From Lachnospiraceae bacterium (lineage in GTDB: Bacteria > Bacillota > Clostridia > Lachnospirales > Lachnospiraceae), in NCBI GenBank assembly GCA_910575475.1, contig CAJTGD010000019.1, positions 55,957-119,956 of the forward strand: a stretch of DNA of 64,000 nt, read 5' to 3'. A program made the position numbers and the translations under genes. A model generated the notes under the pieces. It did no database searches. It was not told the DNA's origin and was given only the letters and a program-made list of their open reading frames with translations. This document shows positions 25,632 to 33,914 of this stretch, piece after piece. Positions within the stretch are counted from its first letter, which is position 1. The number at the start of each line of letters is the position of its first letter.

Positions 25632-27515
25632 TTACACAGGCAGACTATTTTCGACACACAGCGCCCCATACCCCACCTGCGGATTGGGATACACGTCAAA
25701 CCCCGGCAGCGGCCTTGCCCCTCTTCTCAAATACGCCTTCACCTTCTCCCCATACAGATAAGGATCATTCTCGTTCACGATCCCCCACTCCATCAGCAGC
25801 GCCGCACCCCCTGTCACAAACGGCGTCGCAAACGAGGTTCCTGTCACCGGAGCATATCCGCCCCCTGCCGCCGCGGTCATCACGTTGACTCCCGGCGCCG
25901 CCAGGTCCGGCTTAAATGCCGTCATATTTTCATACCCCGCCGCATACTCCGTCCGGGCGCCCCTTCCGGAAAAGTCCGCATACGTAAAATTCAGGGCATC
26001 ATATGCCCCCACCGTCACAACTCTGGACGCAGTGGACGGAATCGTAAGCGTAGCCCCGCTTTCCGGATATAAAAATGCCGTTCCTATATTCAGCACTCCC
26101 TGGCTCGGAAGCCACATCTCATATTCTCCATTCACAATCTTCCTGGGCGTCAGTATGATCCTCCAGACTCCGCTGTCGATATAGGACTGCCTGGGAAGAA
26201 AATCTATGAAGATCTCCTGCCGCACACTATAAGGGCTGGGCTCTCCATAGTATAGAAGGATCTCCGTATTTCCCAGCACAAATCTCTGGGAGCCTAATAT
26301 CTCCTGAATCGGTCCCACGCGGACACCGGAAGGGCTGACCAGGGAAATATCCACCTGATCCACATAAGACTTCCAGATCTGCACATTCAGCGCAGGTTCA
26401 TTGCTCTGCACTCCAAGCTGCACCTCTTCCTCCTGGTTCTCACGCATCCGCCCTGCCGTATGCCCGGCGCTGGTCCCCTCATTTCCGGTGCCGACGCAGA
26501 ACACACTCTTCCAGTAATTCGAAATATCATCCAGGAAATGTTCCACTAATGATGAGCCGTCGTGCGCCCCATAGGTATTTCCAAAGCTGATATTCACCGC
26601 CACCGGCATCCGCAGCTCCAGAGCTTTCTTGATCACATAATCAACTCCCTGCATCAGTTCTGTCGTTCTGGGAAATCCATCCGCCCGGGGGCTGCCCATC
26701 TTGACGATCAGCAGTTCGCTTTCCGGAGCCACGCCGGCATATTGTTCCGCCACGGCTGAGCTGTCGGAACGATAGCTGATTCCCGCATTGCTTCCTGCAT
26801 CCTCCGGCATATCCGGCAGCCCCCCGTTTTCCCCATTGCGGGCATTTCCTGATGCCATATACTGCCGTCCATTCCCGGCCGCAATCCCGGCCACCGCCGT
26901 ACCATGTCCGGAGGAATCCCGGCTTGGCACGATCCGGTTTCTCTCCTGCAGGCTTTCCGCCGATAATGCCTCATTGATCTGTTCCTGTGTATATTCCGTT
27001 CCTATCGCATACCCCTCGGGAGGGCTCCCGGCAATCGACTGGTCCCATAATGCACGGATCCTCGTCGTACCGTCCGGATTGCGGAAATCCCACAGGCTGT
27101 AATCAATTCCGCTGTCTACGATCGCTACGAGAACGCCTTTTCCCCTTAAGGAAAAAGGAGCCTGCCGAACCGGATTGACACAGGAAACTCTTTTTCCGTT
27201 TGCCACCTGGAAAAATAACCGCTTCGGCTTTTCGATATACTCGACCTCCGGAATCCTGACCAGCTCAGGGATCTGGGATTCCCGTATCACAATGACCGCA
27301 TATTCATTGGCCATCTCCGTTACAGACTCCGCAATCAGACGAACTTCATTCAAATTGCCGGAATATTTGATGATCAGATCCCACTCCCGGTCAATCGGGT
27401 CATATCCCACATCCAGCTCCAGTGATTTCCGCCGTTCCTCCTCCGAAGCATCCAGAGCAAGATTTAACTGATTATCTGCTTTCTGACTATCCATAAATGC
27501 ACCGCCGCTTTTCAC
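25632..27515 (-). CDS. S8 family serine peptidase (subtilase)
   Basis: A 627-aa subtilisin-like protease with no signal peptide, as in the clostridial CspB-like group. The catalytic triad is visible: Asp in AIVDSGIDYS, His in SSGHGTAVAGIAAG and Ser in GTSFATPFVTGG, with oxyanion Asn in the GTGNEGT region. A long insert of about 150 residues between the His and Ser motifs is typical of this clade. I chose GTG at 27515 because AAGGAG stands just upstream; the in-frame ATG seven codons later has no clear site. Two truncated copies of its 3' end at 17098 and 24153 show that a tandem subtilase array once stood here. Confidence 0.9.
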   Translation of the reverse strand: MKSGGAFMDSQKADNQLNLALDASEEERRKSLELDVGYDPIDREWDLIIKYSGNLNEVRLIAESVTEMANEYAVIVIRESQIPELVRIPEVEYIEKPKRLFFQVANGKRVSCVNPVRQAPFSLRGKGVLVAIVDSGIDYSLWDFRNPDGTTRIRALWDQSIAGSPPEGYAIGTEYTQEQINEALSAESLQERNRIVPSRDSSGHGTAVAGIAAGNGRQYMASGNARNGENGGLPDMPEDAGSNAGISYRSDSSAVAEQYAGVAPESELLIVKMGSPRADGFPRTTELMQGVDYVIKKALELRMPVAVNISFGNTYGAHDGSSLVEHFLDDISNYWKSVFCVGTGNEGTSAGHTAGRMRENQEEEVQLGVQSNEPALNVQIWKSYVDQVDISLVSPSGVRVGPIQEILGSQRFVLGNTEILLYYGEPSPYSVRQEIFIDFLPRQSYIDSGVWRIILTPRKIVNGEYEMWLPSQGVLNIGTAFLYPESGATLTIPSTASRVVTVGAYDALNFTYADFSGRGARTEYAAGYENMTAFKPDLAAPGVNVMTAAAGGGYAPVTGTSFATPFVTGGAALLMEWGIVNENDPYLYGEKVKAYLRRGARPLPGFDVYPNPQVGYGALCVENSLPV

Positions 27516-27605
27516 ACACTCTCCTTTACAATATGCCGGATTTATACAAAATGCGAATCCATATCCTCCGATCTTCTGAAATCCCTCCGCATACTGAAAA
27601 ACGAA

Positions 27606-27678
27606 GCTGTCGGGAAATGGCTGGGACCGATTAGGCATCACAGCAAGAGATTTTACAAAAATGCCATTTCCCGACGGC
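27606..27678. terminator. Long-loop terminator between subtilase and MFS genes
   Basis: Arms of 16 bp at 27606-27621 and 27663-27678 (one G-T pair) enclose a 41-base loop. It stands 12 bases after the leftward MFS gene stop, and T-rich sequence follows on that strand. The GTCGGGAAAT core is shared with the hairpin at 1450. Confidence 0.75.
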
Positions 27679-27690
27679 CTCATCCGTCCT

Positions 27691-28836
27691 TTACCAATGT
27701 GAAAACAACACTCCCGCAAGCGGTGACAATACGATCATGATCATCGAAAAGGTAAATGATTCCATAGAAATCAAGGTTGCCCTCTGCTCTGACGGAAACA
27801 TATCCTGCAGAATCGTATTGGTTCTGACCTGAAGCGCGTCATCGCTGAGCGCGGCGGCAAAGCCTCCTGCGGTCATAAGCAGATACCTTCCGGAATGCTC
27901 CGCCAGTACACCGCAAAGCACAAGTGACGCAGTTATCGCAAATACGCTTCGATACCGCAGCTTCTTACATCTGAGTATGAGTCTCGCGCCGAGTATGCCG
28001 CCCAGCTGCATGAAAAACAGTGTGAAGCCAAGCACATGCCCCGGCATACCGGCCTTGGGCAGCTTTGCCTGAAGAAAAAATAACAGCAAAACATCAACCG
28101 CCCCGACCATCGAATTGCAGAACATGAGAAGCACGGCACGCTTTGCCTTTTTCATAAAGCCAAGGCTCATGAGAAAACAGGACACAAGCTCACTCCTGAT
28201 GGCAAATAGAGCGGTTCGGAATTTCCGGCTCCTCATGGCAGAGCCCGGCTGCGGACTCCTCCCATTTTTCTCATGTTCGCAGCATCGAACCTCGCTTAAG
28301 GAACGGAGTACCCACATTTGCGCAATCCCGATCAGCAGATCCGCCCCATATGCCGCCTGATATCCGATAAAAAGCGCGAAGCCGGCACATAGCGTAGAGA
28401 TTCCGCCGCAAAGCCGATATAAGATCAGCTGATCTGACGCATACTTTTCATAGCGATCTTCCTGTTCCTCTGATTTCAGCGAATCGTAAGCCAGCGCCTC
28501 CCCTGACCCTGACGAAAAATTATAGCTTGCTGCCTGGAACATCATGGATATACATATCATCCATAAATTGCCGGAAACTATCATCATGATATTACCGGTC
28601 ATCCTCATCATGCTGCTGACGATCAGCATATTTTTTCTTCCGAATACATCGGCAAGGACACCTGACGGAATTTCCAATATCAAACTGGTGATATGAAATA
28701 CAGTTTCCGCAAAGCCTATTTCAACCAATGTATAACCCCGTGCCGCAAGAATCGCCACCCACGCGCCTGTCAGGGACAGACTGCCGAGTACAGTCGATAG
28801 ATACAATCTCGTTATTTGTTTTTGTAGATTCTGCAT
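27691..28836 (-). CDS. MFS transporter
   Basis: A 381-aa major facilitator protein with about 12 TM helices. The motif A region is seen in IPSGVLADVFGRKNM (about residues 57-71). The sequence is closest in style to the small Firmicutes drug exporters that start LYLSTVLGSLSLTGAW. ATG 28836 has AAGGAGA eight bases upstream, and that Shine-Dalgarno lies inside a perfect inverted repeat. Substrate unknown; a multidrug or antibiotic exporter is likely. Confidence 0.88.
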   Translation of the reverse strand: MQNLQKQITRLYLSTVLGSLSLTGAWVAILAARGYTLVEIGFAETVFHITSLILEIPSGVLADVFGRKNMLIVSSMMRMTGNIMMIVSGNLWMICISMMFQAASYNFSSGSGEALAYDSLKSEEQEDRYEKYASDQLILYRLCGGISTLCAGFALFIGYQAAYGADLLIGIAQMWVLRSLSEVRCCEHEKNGRSPQPGSAMRSRKFRTALFAIRSELVSCFLMSLGFMKKAKRAVLLMFCNSMVGAVDVLLLFFLQAKLPKAGMPGHVLGFTLFFMQLGGILGARLILRCKKLRYRSVFAITASLVLCGVLAEHSGRYLLMTAGGFAAALSDDALQVRTNTILQDMFPSEQRATLISMESFTFSMIMIVLSPLAGVLFSHW

Positions 28837-28843
28837 AAAAAAA

Positions 28844-28878
28844 TCTCCTTAACTGTAATTTTAGAATCGTTAAGGAGA
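28844..28878 (-). promoter_or_regulatory. Inverted repeat that would hide the MFS ribosome-binding site
   Basis: TCTCCTTAAC (28844-28853) and GTTAAGGAGA (28869-28878) are perfect complements around a 15-base spacer. In the minus-strand mRNA, the arm nearer the gene contains the AAGGAGA Shine-Dalgarno, so folding would block translation. It could equally be a repressor operator. From 28879 to 29214 I see no gene. Confidence 0.6.
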
Positions 28879-29214
28879 TAATGTGCCTGTTATAAATCCG
28901 ATGAATGAAAAACAGAAGCTGTCAAAAATCCTGCTTATAGATTCCTGTTCTTCTGCAAATCTTCCTGAAAAAAGGCGCACTATCCCCGCAAAGCAGTAAA
29001 ATGTTACCTTTTTTCAGTTGCAGATTTGTCATTTTCCAGAACATAAAATCCAGCCTCTCTTTTCCTACCTGTGTTAAATGATAGCACAAATGCCGCGGTT
29101 TGCCAAGATGCAAAATGATCCTCCGCATAACGAAAATGAGCGAAACCGCATTCATTTCTTTCCGATAAAATGCAGACTGCACACCAAAAGCAGCGGCAAT
29201 CTGCAAAAAATATA

Positions 29215-29817
29215 CTAATTCTTCCCTTTATATGGAGCAAGCTCATAAGGCAGGAAATACCCCTGCTCATGGTGGCAGGACGGGCAGGATGAAGGAGCCT
29301 GCTTTCCTTCGAAAATGTATCCGCAGTTTGTGCAGATCCATTTCCCGGTATTTTCACTGGCAAAATATTCGTTCTTTTCCAGCATCTTGGCCACCTGCGC
29401 AAAACGGAGCTGGTGAGTCCGTTCTACTTCCGCGATCAGAGAAAAAGCAGATGCGGCTTCCAGGAAGCCTTCTTCCTTGGCAACCCTGGCAAATTCCTGG
29501 TATACGTCGTCCGCCTCTTCCTTTTCATTGTGCTCCGCAGCCCGGATCAGCTGTGCAAGGTCTTCCTGCTGGTCCACCGGATATCCTCCGTCAATAAAGA
29601 TCGTCTCTCCCGACAGGCTTTTCAGCAGTTCATAATACCGCTCCGCATGGGCGCGTTCCTGCTCTGCCGTGTACTCAAAAATATCCGCGATCGAATACAT
29701 TTTCATCTGCCGCGCTTTTTCCGCGCCTAACGTATAACGGTTTCTTGCCTGGCTCTCCCCGGCAAATGCCCGCATCAGATTTTCTTTTGTCTTGCTTTCC
29801 TTAAAATGAACAGCCAT
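29215..29817 (-). CDS. rbr: Rubrerythrin
   Basis: A 200-aa diiron peroxidase that protects anaerobes from hydrogen peroxide. The ferritin-like domain (about 1-145) has ExxR/ExxH iron ligands in AGESQARNRY, EYTAEQERAHAERY and AEVERTHQLRF. The C-terminal rubredoxin domain has two CxxC knuckles (ICTNCGY and CPSCHH). Slightly longer than the common 191-aa form. GGGAG precedes ATG 29817, which gives the canonical N-terminus; the open frame upstream of it is not conserved in style. Confidence 0.95.
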   Translation of the reverse strand: MAVHFKESKTKENLMRAFAGESQARNRYTLGAEKARQMKMYSIADIFEYTAEQERAHAERYYELLKSLSGETIFIDGGYPVDQQEDLAQLIRAAEHNEKEEADDVYQEFARVAKEEGFLEAASAFSLIAEVERTHQLRFAQVAKMLEKNEYFASENTGKWICTNCGYIFEGKQAPSSCPSCHHEQGYFLPYELAPYKGKN

Positions 29818-29967
29818 AGAACAAACTCCCTTTCTTTTTCTATCTTTCGATAAGTAGTCTGTCCCATGGCTGGAAAAATATACTTCAAAATCCAATATTT
29901 TCTATCATTCGGCGGGACTCCGCCGTTTTGCATTTCAAAATCCGGCCCGCAGAAGCCGCAAAAGGCA

Positions 29968-30984
29968 TCAATTGAATCCGATCAGCCTTCTTGCGACGCT
30001 GTACGCCATGGAAGATACCTTTCTCCCGGACCTTCCCGGCAGATTCATGGTCTGTCCCAGGATACCATAGCGGATCTTCAGGAAAATCTTATAATCCATC
30101 TGCCGCAGATATTTCCACAATTCTTTTTTCTTCTGAAGGTTCTCCGCATTTTTAGAGCGGATACATAATATGGAAGATACCGTCATCATGATCGCCAGAT
30201 AATTGATCATATATTTCCTGAGCTTCTTGCTCCCGATCAGGCGCAGGTCGTACATGGATATCATGCTCTTTGTCACATAGATCTGCTGGTCCACACGGCT
30301 GATCATGATCTTCTCATTCACAGACTGGTCTTCCCTGCCGATAAAATACCGGTAAAAATCCACGTCCAGATAACACAGCAGGCGCACATGGGGGAGCGGA
30401 TAGTAGACATAAATGTTGTCTACATAAAACGTATGCTTCGGCAGCTTTAACTGACAGAGCTTGAGCATCTCTGTACGATACATGACCGAATGCATGAGGA
30501 TATACTGATCCAGATGGAAGCTGCCGATATCGTCCCACCGGAAGATCTCGTTCTGCGGAAGGACATTCCGGTAATGGATGATCTTCTTGTGTTCCATCCC
30601 TGCTTTTTCATAGACATAATTGGATACGATCATGTCCACCTCAGACCCTTCCCGGACAAATCCCCTGATCACCTCCAGAAGCTTCATCAGGGAATCCTCG
30701 TCTACCCAGTCGTCGCTGTCCACGACCTTGAAATATTTTCCGGAAGCATGGGACAGTCCGGAATTTACCGCGTCCCCATGTCCGCCGTTCTCCTTATTGA
30801 TCACTTTCACAATGGACGGAAACCGTTCCGCATACTGCTTCCCGATCTTCCTCGTCTTATCTGTAGAACCGTCATTCACGATCAGGATCTCCACATCCTC
30901 ACCTGCCGGCAGGATAGAATTGATCGCTTTTTCCATATACGCTTCCGAATTATAGCATGGAATCGCAAACGTGATATACTTCAT
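29968..30984 (-). CDS. Family 2 glycosyltransferase
   Basis: A 338-aa GT-A fold enzyme. The N-terminal ~110 residues carry the family signature: CYNSEAYM, ILIVNDGSTDKT and the metal-binding DxD in KVVDSDDWVD, with NGGHGDAVNSG between. The C-terminal part is basic, without clear TM helices, as in cytoplasmic enzymes that decorate cell-surface polymers. It follows the PNPOx-like gene by three bases, so the two are cotranscribed. Confidence 0.92.
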   Translation of the reverse strand: MKYITFAIPCYNSEAYMEKAINSILPAGEDVEILIVNDGSTDKTRKIGKQYAERFPSIVKVINKENGGHGDAVNSGLSHASGKYFKVVDSDDWVDEDSLMKLLEVIRGFVREGSEVDMIVSNYVYEKAGMEHKKIIHYRNVLPQNEIFRWDDIGSFHLDQYILMHSVMYRTEMLKLCQLKLPKHTFYVDNIYVYYPLPHVRLLCYLDVDFYRYFIGREDQSVNEKIMISRVDQQIYVTKSMISMYDLRLIGSKKLRKYMINYLAIMMTVSSILCIRSKNAENLQKKKELWKYLRQMDYKIFLKIRYGILGQTMNLPGRSGRKVSSMAYSVARRLIGFN

Positions 30985-30987
30985 TTT

Positions 30988-31464
30988 TTAATGTTCTCCC
31001 TTCACTCTCCGCTTTCCTGTCATTTCCTCCACCACAAGCTTCATCGCCGTCGTTCTCGGAACCGCCTTTGTGTGAAAATCAAAATGCGTTTCGTGGTAGT
31101 GGTCTGTCATGATGGTCAATGCTTCCATCTTCTCCTCCTCAGATACGATCTCTACTTTTCCTCTTCCGATCACACTCTCGTACTCCATCGTGCAATACCC
31201 CTTCTCTTCTGAGGAAACCAGCCTGTGCGAGCAGTCCATCTCAAAGGAGGCACGGCTGTCCTTCTCGATCAGCTCGTATTTTTTTCCTTTCTCCGCTCCA
31301 TGAAAGTACAGCGTCACATTTCCCTCCTGCACCTTCACTCCGAAATTCAAAGGCAGTATATACGGATATCCCTCGTCATTCAGCGCAAGCCTGCATACAT
31401 CGCATCGTTTCATGATCCTGATCATTTCATTCACATCTTTTACTTCTCTGTCAGCTCTTCTCAC
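30988..31464 (-). CDS. Pyridoxamine 5'-phosphate oxidase-like flavin-binding protein
   Basis: A 158-aa split-barrel protein of the NimA/PNPOx-like group: DVCRLALNDEGYPYILPLNFG near the N-terminus, LYFHGAEKGKKYELI in the middle and an HYHETHFDF metal- or flavin-contact region towards the end. Family members bind FMN, F420 or heme and some reduce nitroimidazoles. GTG at 31464 gives the canonical start (RRADREV) with AGGAAAGAGGG upstream; ATG 31500 is a possible alternative. Any longer frame would cross the tRNA-Pro gene and is not real. Confidence 0.85.
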   Translation of the reverse strand: MRRADREVKDVNEMIRIMKRCDVCRLALNDEGYPYILPLNFGVKVQEGNVTLYFHGAEKGKKYELIEKDSRASFEMDCSHRLVSSEEKGYCTMEYESVIGRGKVEIVSEEEKMEALTIMTDHYHETHFDFHTKAVPRTTAMKLVVEEMTGKRRVKGEH

Positions 31465-31631
31465 TTGTATGGCCCTCTTTCCTATTTTTAGATCATTCAT
31501 GCTGTTTTCCAAAATAGCATGGTAAAACAGAGATGTCAAGGCTTTGCCGGCTGTTTTTGCACATGTATGTAAAGTGTCGGTGAATAATAACCACACGTAA
31601 ACACAATTACAAAAATTCGATAAAATTTTTG

Positions 31632-31660
31632 TTGACAATGTGCTCTGGATACTATATAAT
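31632..31660 (+). promoter_or_regulatory. Consensus sigma-A promoter of the tRNA array
   Basis: TTGACA (31632-31637) and TATAAT (31655-31660), both perfect, are 17 bases apart. It stands 40 bases before the first tRNA, as expected for a strongly expressed stable-RNA operon. Confidence 0.93.
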
Positions 31661-31700
31661 AGGTTTTGCGTCACGGGTGGGACGTATGGTTTTGATGTTG

Positions 31701-31775
31701 CGGGGTGTGGCTCAGCTTGGCTAGAGCGCCTGGTTTGGGACCAGGAGGTCGCAGGTTCGAATCCTGTCACCCCGA
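31701..31775 (+). tRNA. tRNA-Pro (TGG)
   Basis: The acceptor stem CGGGGTG/CACCCCG pairs fully. Anticodon TGG lies in loop TTTGGGA, GGTTCGAATC forms the T arm and the discriminator is A. First of seven tRNAs; CCA is not encoded. Confidence 0.97.
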
Positions 31776-31783
31776 CTTGACAT

Positions 31784-31854
31784 GCGGGTGTAGTTCAATG
31801 GTAGAACACCAGCCTTCCAAGCTGGATACGTGGGTTCGATTCCCATCACCCGCT
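31784..31854 (+). tRNA. tRNA-Gly (TCC)
   Basis: Acceptor GCGGGTG/CACCCGC, anticodon TCC in loop CTTCCAA, T arm GGGTTCGATTCCC, discriminator T. Eight bases after tRNA-Pro. Confidence 0.97.
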
Positions 31855-31918
31855 CTCTTACAGATATTGATAATGTAAGAAGGAAGCCTACACAGTGCAT
31901 GGGGGCTGTTTCATTTAT

Positions 31919-31992
31919 GAGTCTGTAGCTCAGCTGGATAGAGCAACGGCCTTCTAAGCCGTAGGTCGAGGGTTCGAATCCCCCCAGGCTCG
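31919..31992 (+). tRNA. tRNA-Arg (TCT)
   Basis: Acceptor GAGTCTG/CAGGCTC with one wobble pair, anticodon TCT in loop CTTCTAA, discriminator G. The 64-base spacer before it is the longest inside the first half of the array. Confidence 0.97.
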
Positions 31993-31996
31993 TTAT

Positions 31997-32071
31997 GGTG
32001 GGTATGGTGCAGTTGGTTAGCGCGTCGGATTGTGGTTCCGAATGTCGTGGGTTCGAGTCCCACTACCCACC
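31997..32071 (+). tRNA. tRNA-His (GTG)
   Basis: Acceptor GTGGGTA/TACCCAC with an encoded G at -1 (31997) opposite C73, the identity feature of tRNA-His. Anticodon GTG in loop TTGTGGT. Confidence 0.97.
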
Positions 32072-32129
32072 CTCTTCTCGCAGGAAGAAGAAAGCATCAG
32101 AGAGACATGATGTTTATCCAAGTCTTTGA

Positions 32130-32201
32130 TGGGCTATCGCCAAGCGGTAAGGCACAGGACTTTGACTCCTGCATTCGCTGGTTCGAATCCAGCTAGCCCA
32201 G
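32130..32201 (+). tRNA. tRNA-Gln (TTG)
   Basis: Acceptor TGGGCTA/TAGCCCA, anticodon TTG in loop CTTTGAC, discriminator G. Confidence 0.97.
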
Positions 32202-32242
32202 TTTATCCGGATGATCCGGGTTTGGGAATTTCATAAGATTAC

Positions 32243-32315
32243 GGGCGTGTAGCTCAGGTGGCAGAGCACTTGACTTTTAATCAAGTTGTCCGGGGTTCGA
32301 ATCCCCGCACGCTCA
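32243..32315 (+). tRNA. tRNA-Lys (TTT)
   Basis: Acceptor GGGCGTG/CACGCTC with one wobble pair, anticodon TTT in loop CTTTTAA, discriminator A. Confidence 0.97.
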
Positions 32316-32461
32316 TTTGGTGACAATATCCTGGAATTGATTCCCGGATATTTTTTCATCCATAATAATATAGGATCTGATATAAGAGACATCAAGCAGA
32401 GGATCATTCGCAGAACAAGTGATTCTGCAGGTTGTGATCTTAGATTCTATTTTTAGATCAT

Positions 32462-32542
32462 GCGGATATGGCGGAATTGGCAGACGCGCCAGACTTAGGA
32501 TCTGGTGTCTATGACGTGCAGGTTCAAGTCCTGTTATCCGCA
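32462..32542 (+). tRNA. tRNA-Leu (TAG)
   Basis: A class II tRNA with a long variable arm. Acceptor GCGGATA/TATCCGC, anticodon TAG in loop CTTAGGA, discriminator A. Last of the array. Confidence 0.97.
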
Positions 32543-32552
32543 TTGAACAACA

Positions 32553-32591
32553 AAAGACCGGATGCCCTGTTTGCAAGGGTTCCCGGTCTTT
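32553..32591 (+). terminator. Terminator of the tRNA array
   Basis: AAAGACCGG (32553-32561) pairs with 32583-32591, with an inner CCCT/AGGG extension and a run of seven T. It sits 11 bases after tRNA-Leu. Confidence 0.93.
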
Positions 32592-32628
32592 TTTTGTCTG
32601 TAGATCAGAAAAAGGGGCAAGCGAATTC

Positions 32629-33108
32629 TTATTTCAGATAACATTGCTGATATTCTGCCTGATCCTCCTTCAATTCCATGATCATATAGCTTCCCTTCCG
32701 CCCTTCCTGACGCGGAAAAGACAGACTTCCCGGATTCAGCACCGTGATGTCCGGATCCTGTTCCAGATAAGGACGATGCGTATGCCCGAACATCACAATA
32801 TCCGCGTTCCTTGCTCTGCCCTCCTCTTTCACCTGCTGCGGATCCAGGGAAACACAATAAGTATGCCCATGGGTGATAAATACCTTCTTTGCCCCGATAT
32901 AAAATTCATCCTCTTTCGGAAGTTCTGAAAAAAAATCGTTATTTCCTCTGACAATGTGCTTTTCACATGTTACAACGGCATTGATATACTCCTCTCCGCC
33001 TTCCACATCCCCCAGGTGGATAAACATGTCTACTGCCCCTGCACTCTCTAATGCACGATCCAGGTTTCTATGATAGCCATGTGTATCACTGACAATTAAG
33101 ATCCTCAT
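32629..33108 (-). CDS. YfcE/MJ0936-type metallophosphodiesterase
   Basis: A 159-aa calcineurin-like phosphoesterase. The five metal-binding motifs are in order: SDTHG, HLGDVEG, RGNND, THGH and GHTHRP. Small enzymes of this type hydrolyse phosphodiesters in vitro with Mn2+; the natural substrate is uncertain. It overlaps rdgB by four bases (ATGA), a pairing seen in many Firmicutes. Confidence 0.93.
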   Translation of the reverse strand: MRILIVSDTHGYHRNLDRALESAGAVDMFIHLGDVEGGEEYINAVVTCEKHIVRGNNDFFSELPKEDEFYIGAKKVFITHGHTYCVSLDPQQVKEEGRARNADIVMFGHTHRPYLEQDPDITVLNPGSLSFPRQEGRKGSYMIMELKEDQAEYQQCYLK

Positions 33109-33719
33109 TCCTCTTCCTTCCCAAATCTTGCCTCTATGATCTTGCGCATGGCGCGGAGCGCATTTCCCCGGTGGCTGAGTTCATTTTTCTTATCCGGATC
33201 CATCTGTGCGGTTGTACAGCCATACTCCGGCACATAGAAAATGGGATCATATCCGAAACCATTTTCCCCAAGCATCTCTTTTGCGATCGTACCTTCGATC
33301 GTACCGCGGACCGTCTCCACGCTTCCGTCGGGAAATGCCGCCGCGACCGCGCACACAAACCGGGCAGTGCGCTCTTCATCCGGTATGCCCTCCAGCTTGT
33401 CCAGCAAGATACAGTTCTTGACATCATAGGAAGTGTCCTCGCCTGCAAATCTCGCGGAATAAATTCCCGGCGCCTTATCCAGATAATCAATCTCCAAACC
33501 CGAATCATCTGCAAGAACGATATCATCGGGCAGAAGCCTTGAAATTGCCCTTGCCTTGATCTCTGCGTTTTCTTCAAAAGAAATCCCATCTTCTACGATA
33601 TCCGCCTCAACCCCCAGCTCCTTCATGGAATATACCGGCATTCCAAGATCTGATAAAATCATGCGGATTTCTGTCATCTTATTCTCATTTCCCGTCGCAA
33701 ATACGATTCTTCTCTCCAT
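33105..33719 (-). CDS. rdgB: XTP/dITP pyrophosphatase (RdgB/HAM1)
   Basis: A 204-aa enzyme that removes non-canonical purine triphosphates (XTP, dITP, ITP). The substrate loop FATGNENK opens the protein; LADDSGLEIDYL, GIYSARFAG and GFGYDPIFYVPEYG are the family signatures. AAGGTAGGA lies before ATG 33719. Coupled to the downstream phosphoesterase. Confidence 0.96.
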   Translation of the reverse strand: MERRIVFATGNENKMTEIRMILSDLGMPVYSMKELGVEADIVEDGISFEENAEIKARAISRLLPDDIVLADDSGLEIDYLDKAPGIYSARFAGEDTSYDVKNCILLDKLEGIPDEERTARFVCAVAAAFPDGSVETVRGTIEGTIAKEMLGENGFGYDPIFYVPEYGCTTAQMDPDKKNELSHRGNALRAMRKIIEARFGKEEE

Positions 33720-33914
33720 AATCCTACCTTCTTAGTTCCTCTTACATCTTTCTTGAATTTACTGATTTTAATATTTATATCTAATCCAGTAACAGTATAA
33801 CATAAACCTGCTCTTTTTGCGATAAAAAAACCTCAATCTGACTTTTTTATTATAATTCGAATTACCTACCGTGTTCACAGCAATGGATCCGGCCGGTTTA
33901 AAGCTGCATATCTC

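Noticed and set aside
28922..29206. 94-codon leftward open frame between the MFS and rubrerythrin genes
   Set aside because: No ribosome-binding site, mixed composition with no domain, and it lies in a region that looks like leader and intergenic sequence.
31465..31770. N-terminal extension of the PNPOx-like protein into the tRNA region
   Set aside because: It would read through tRNA-Pro and its promoter; the family start and ribosome-binding site are at 31464.
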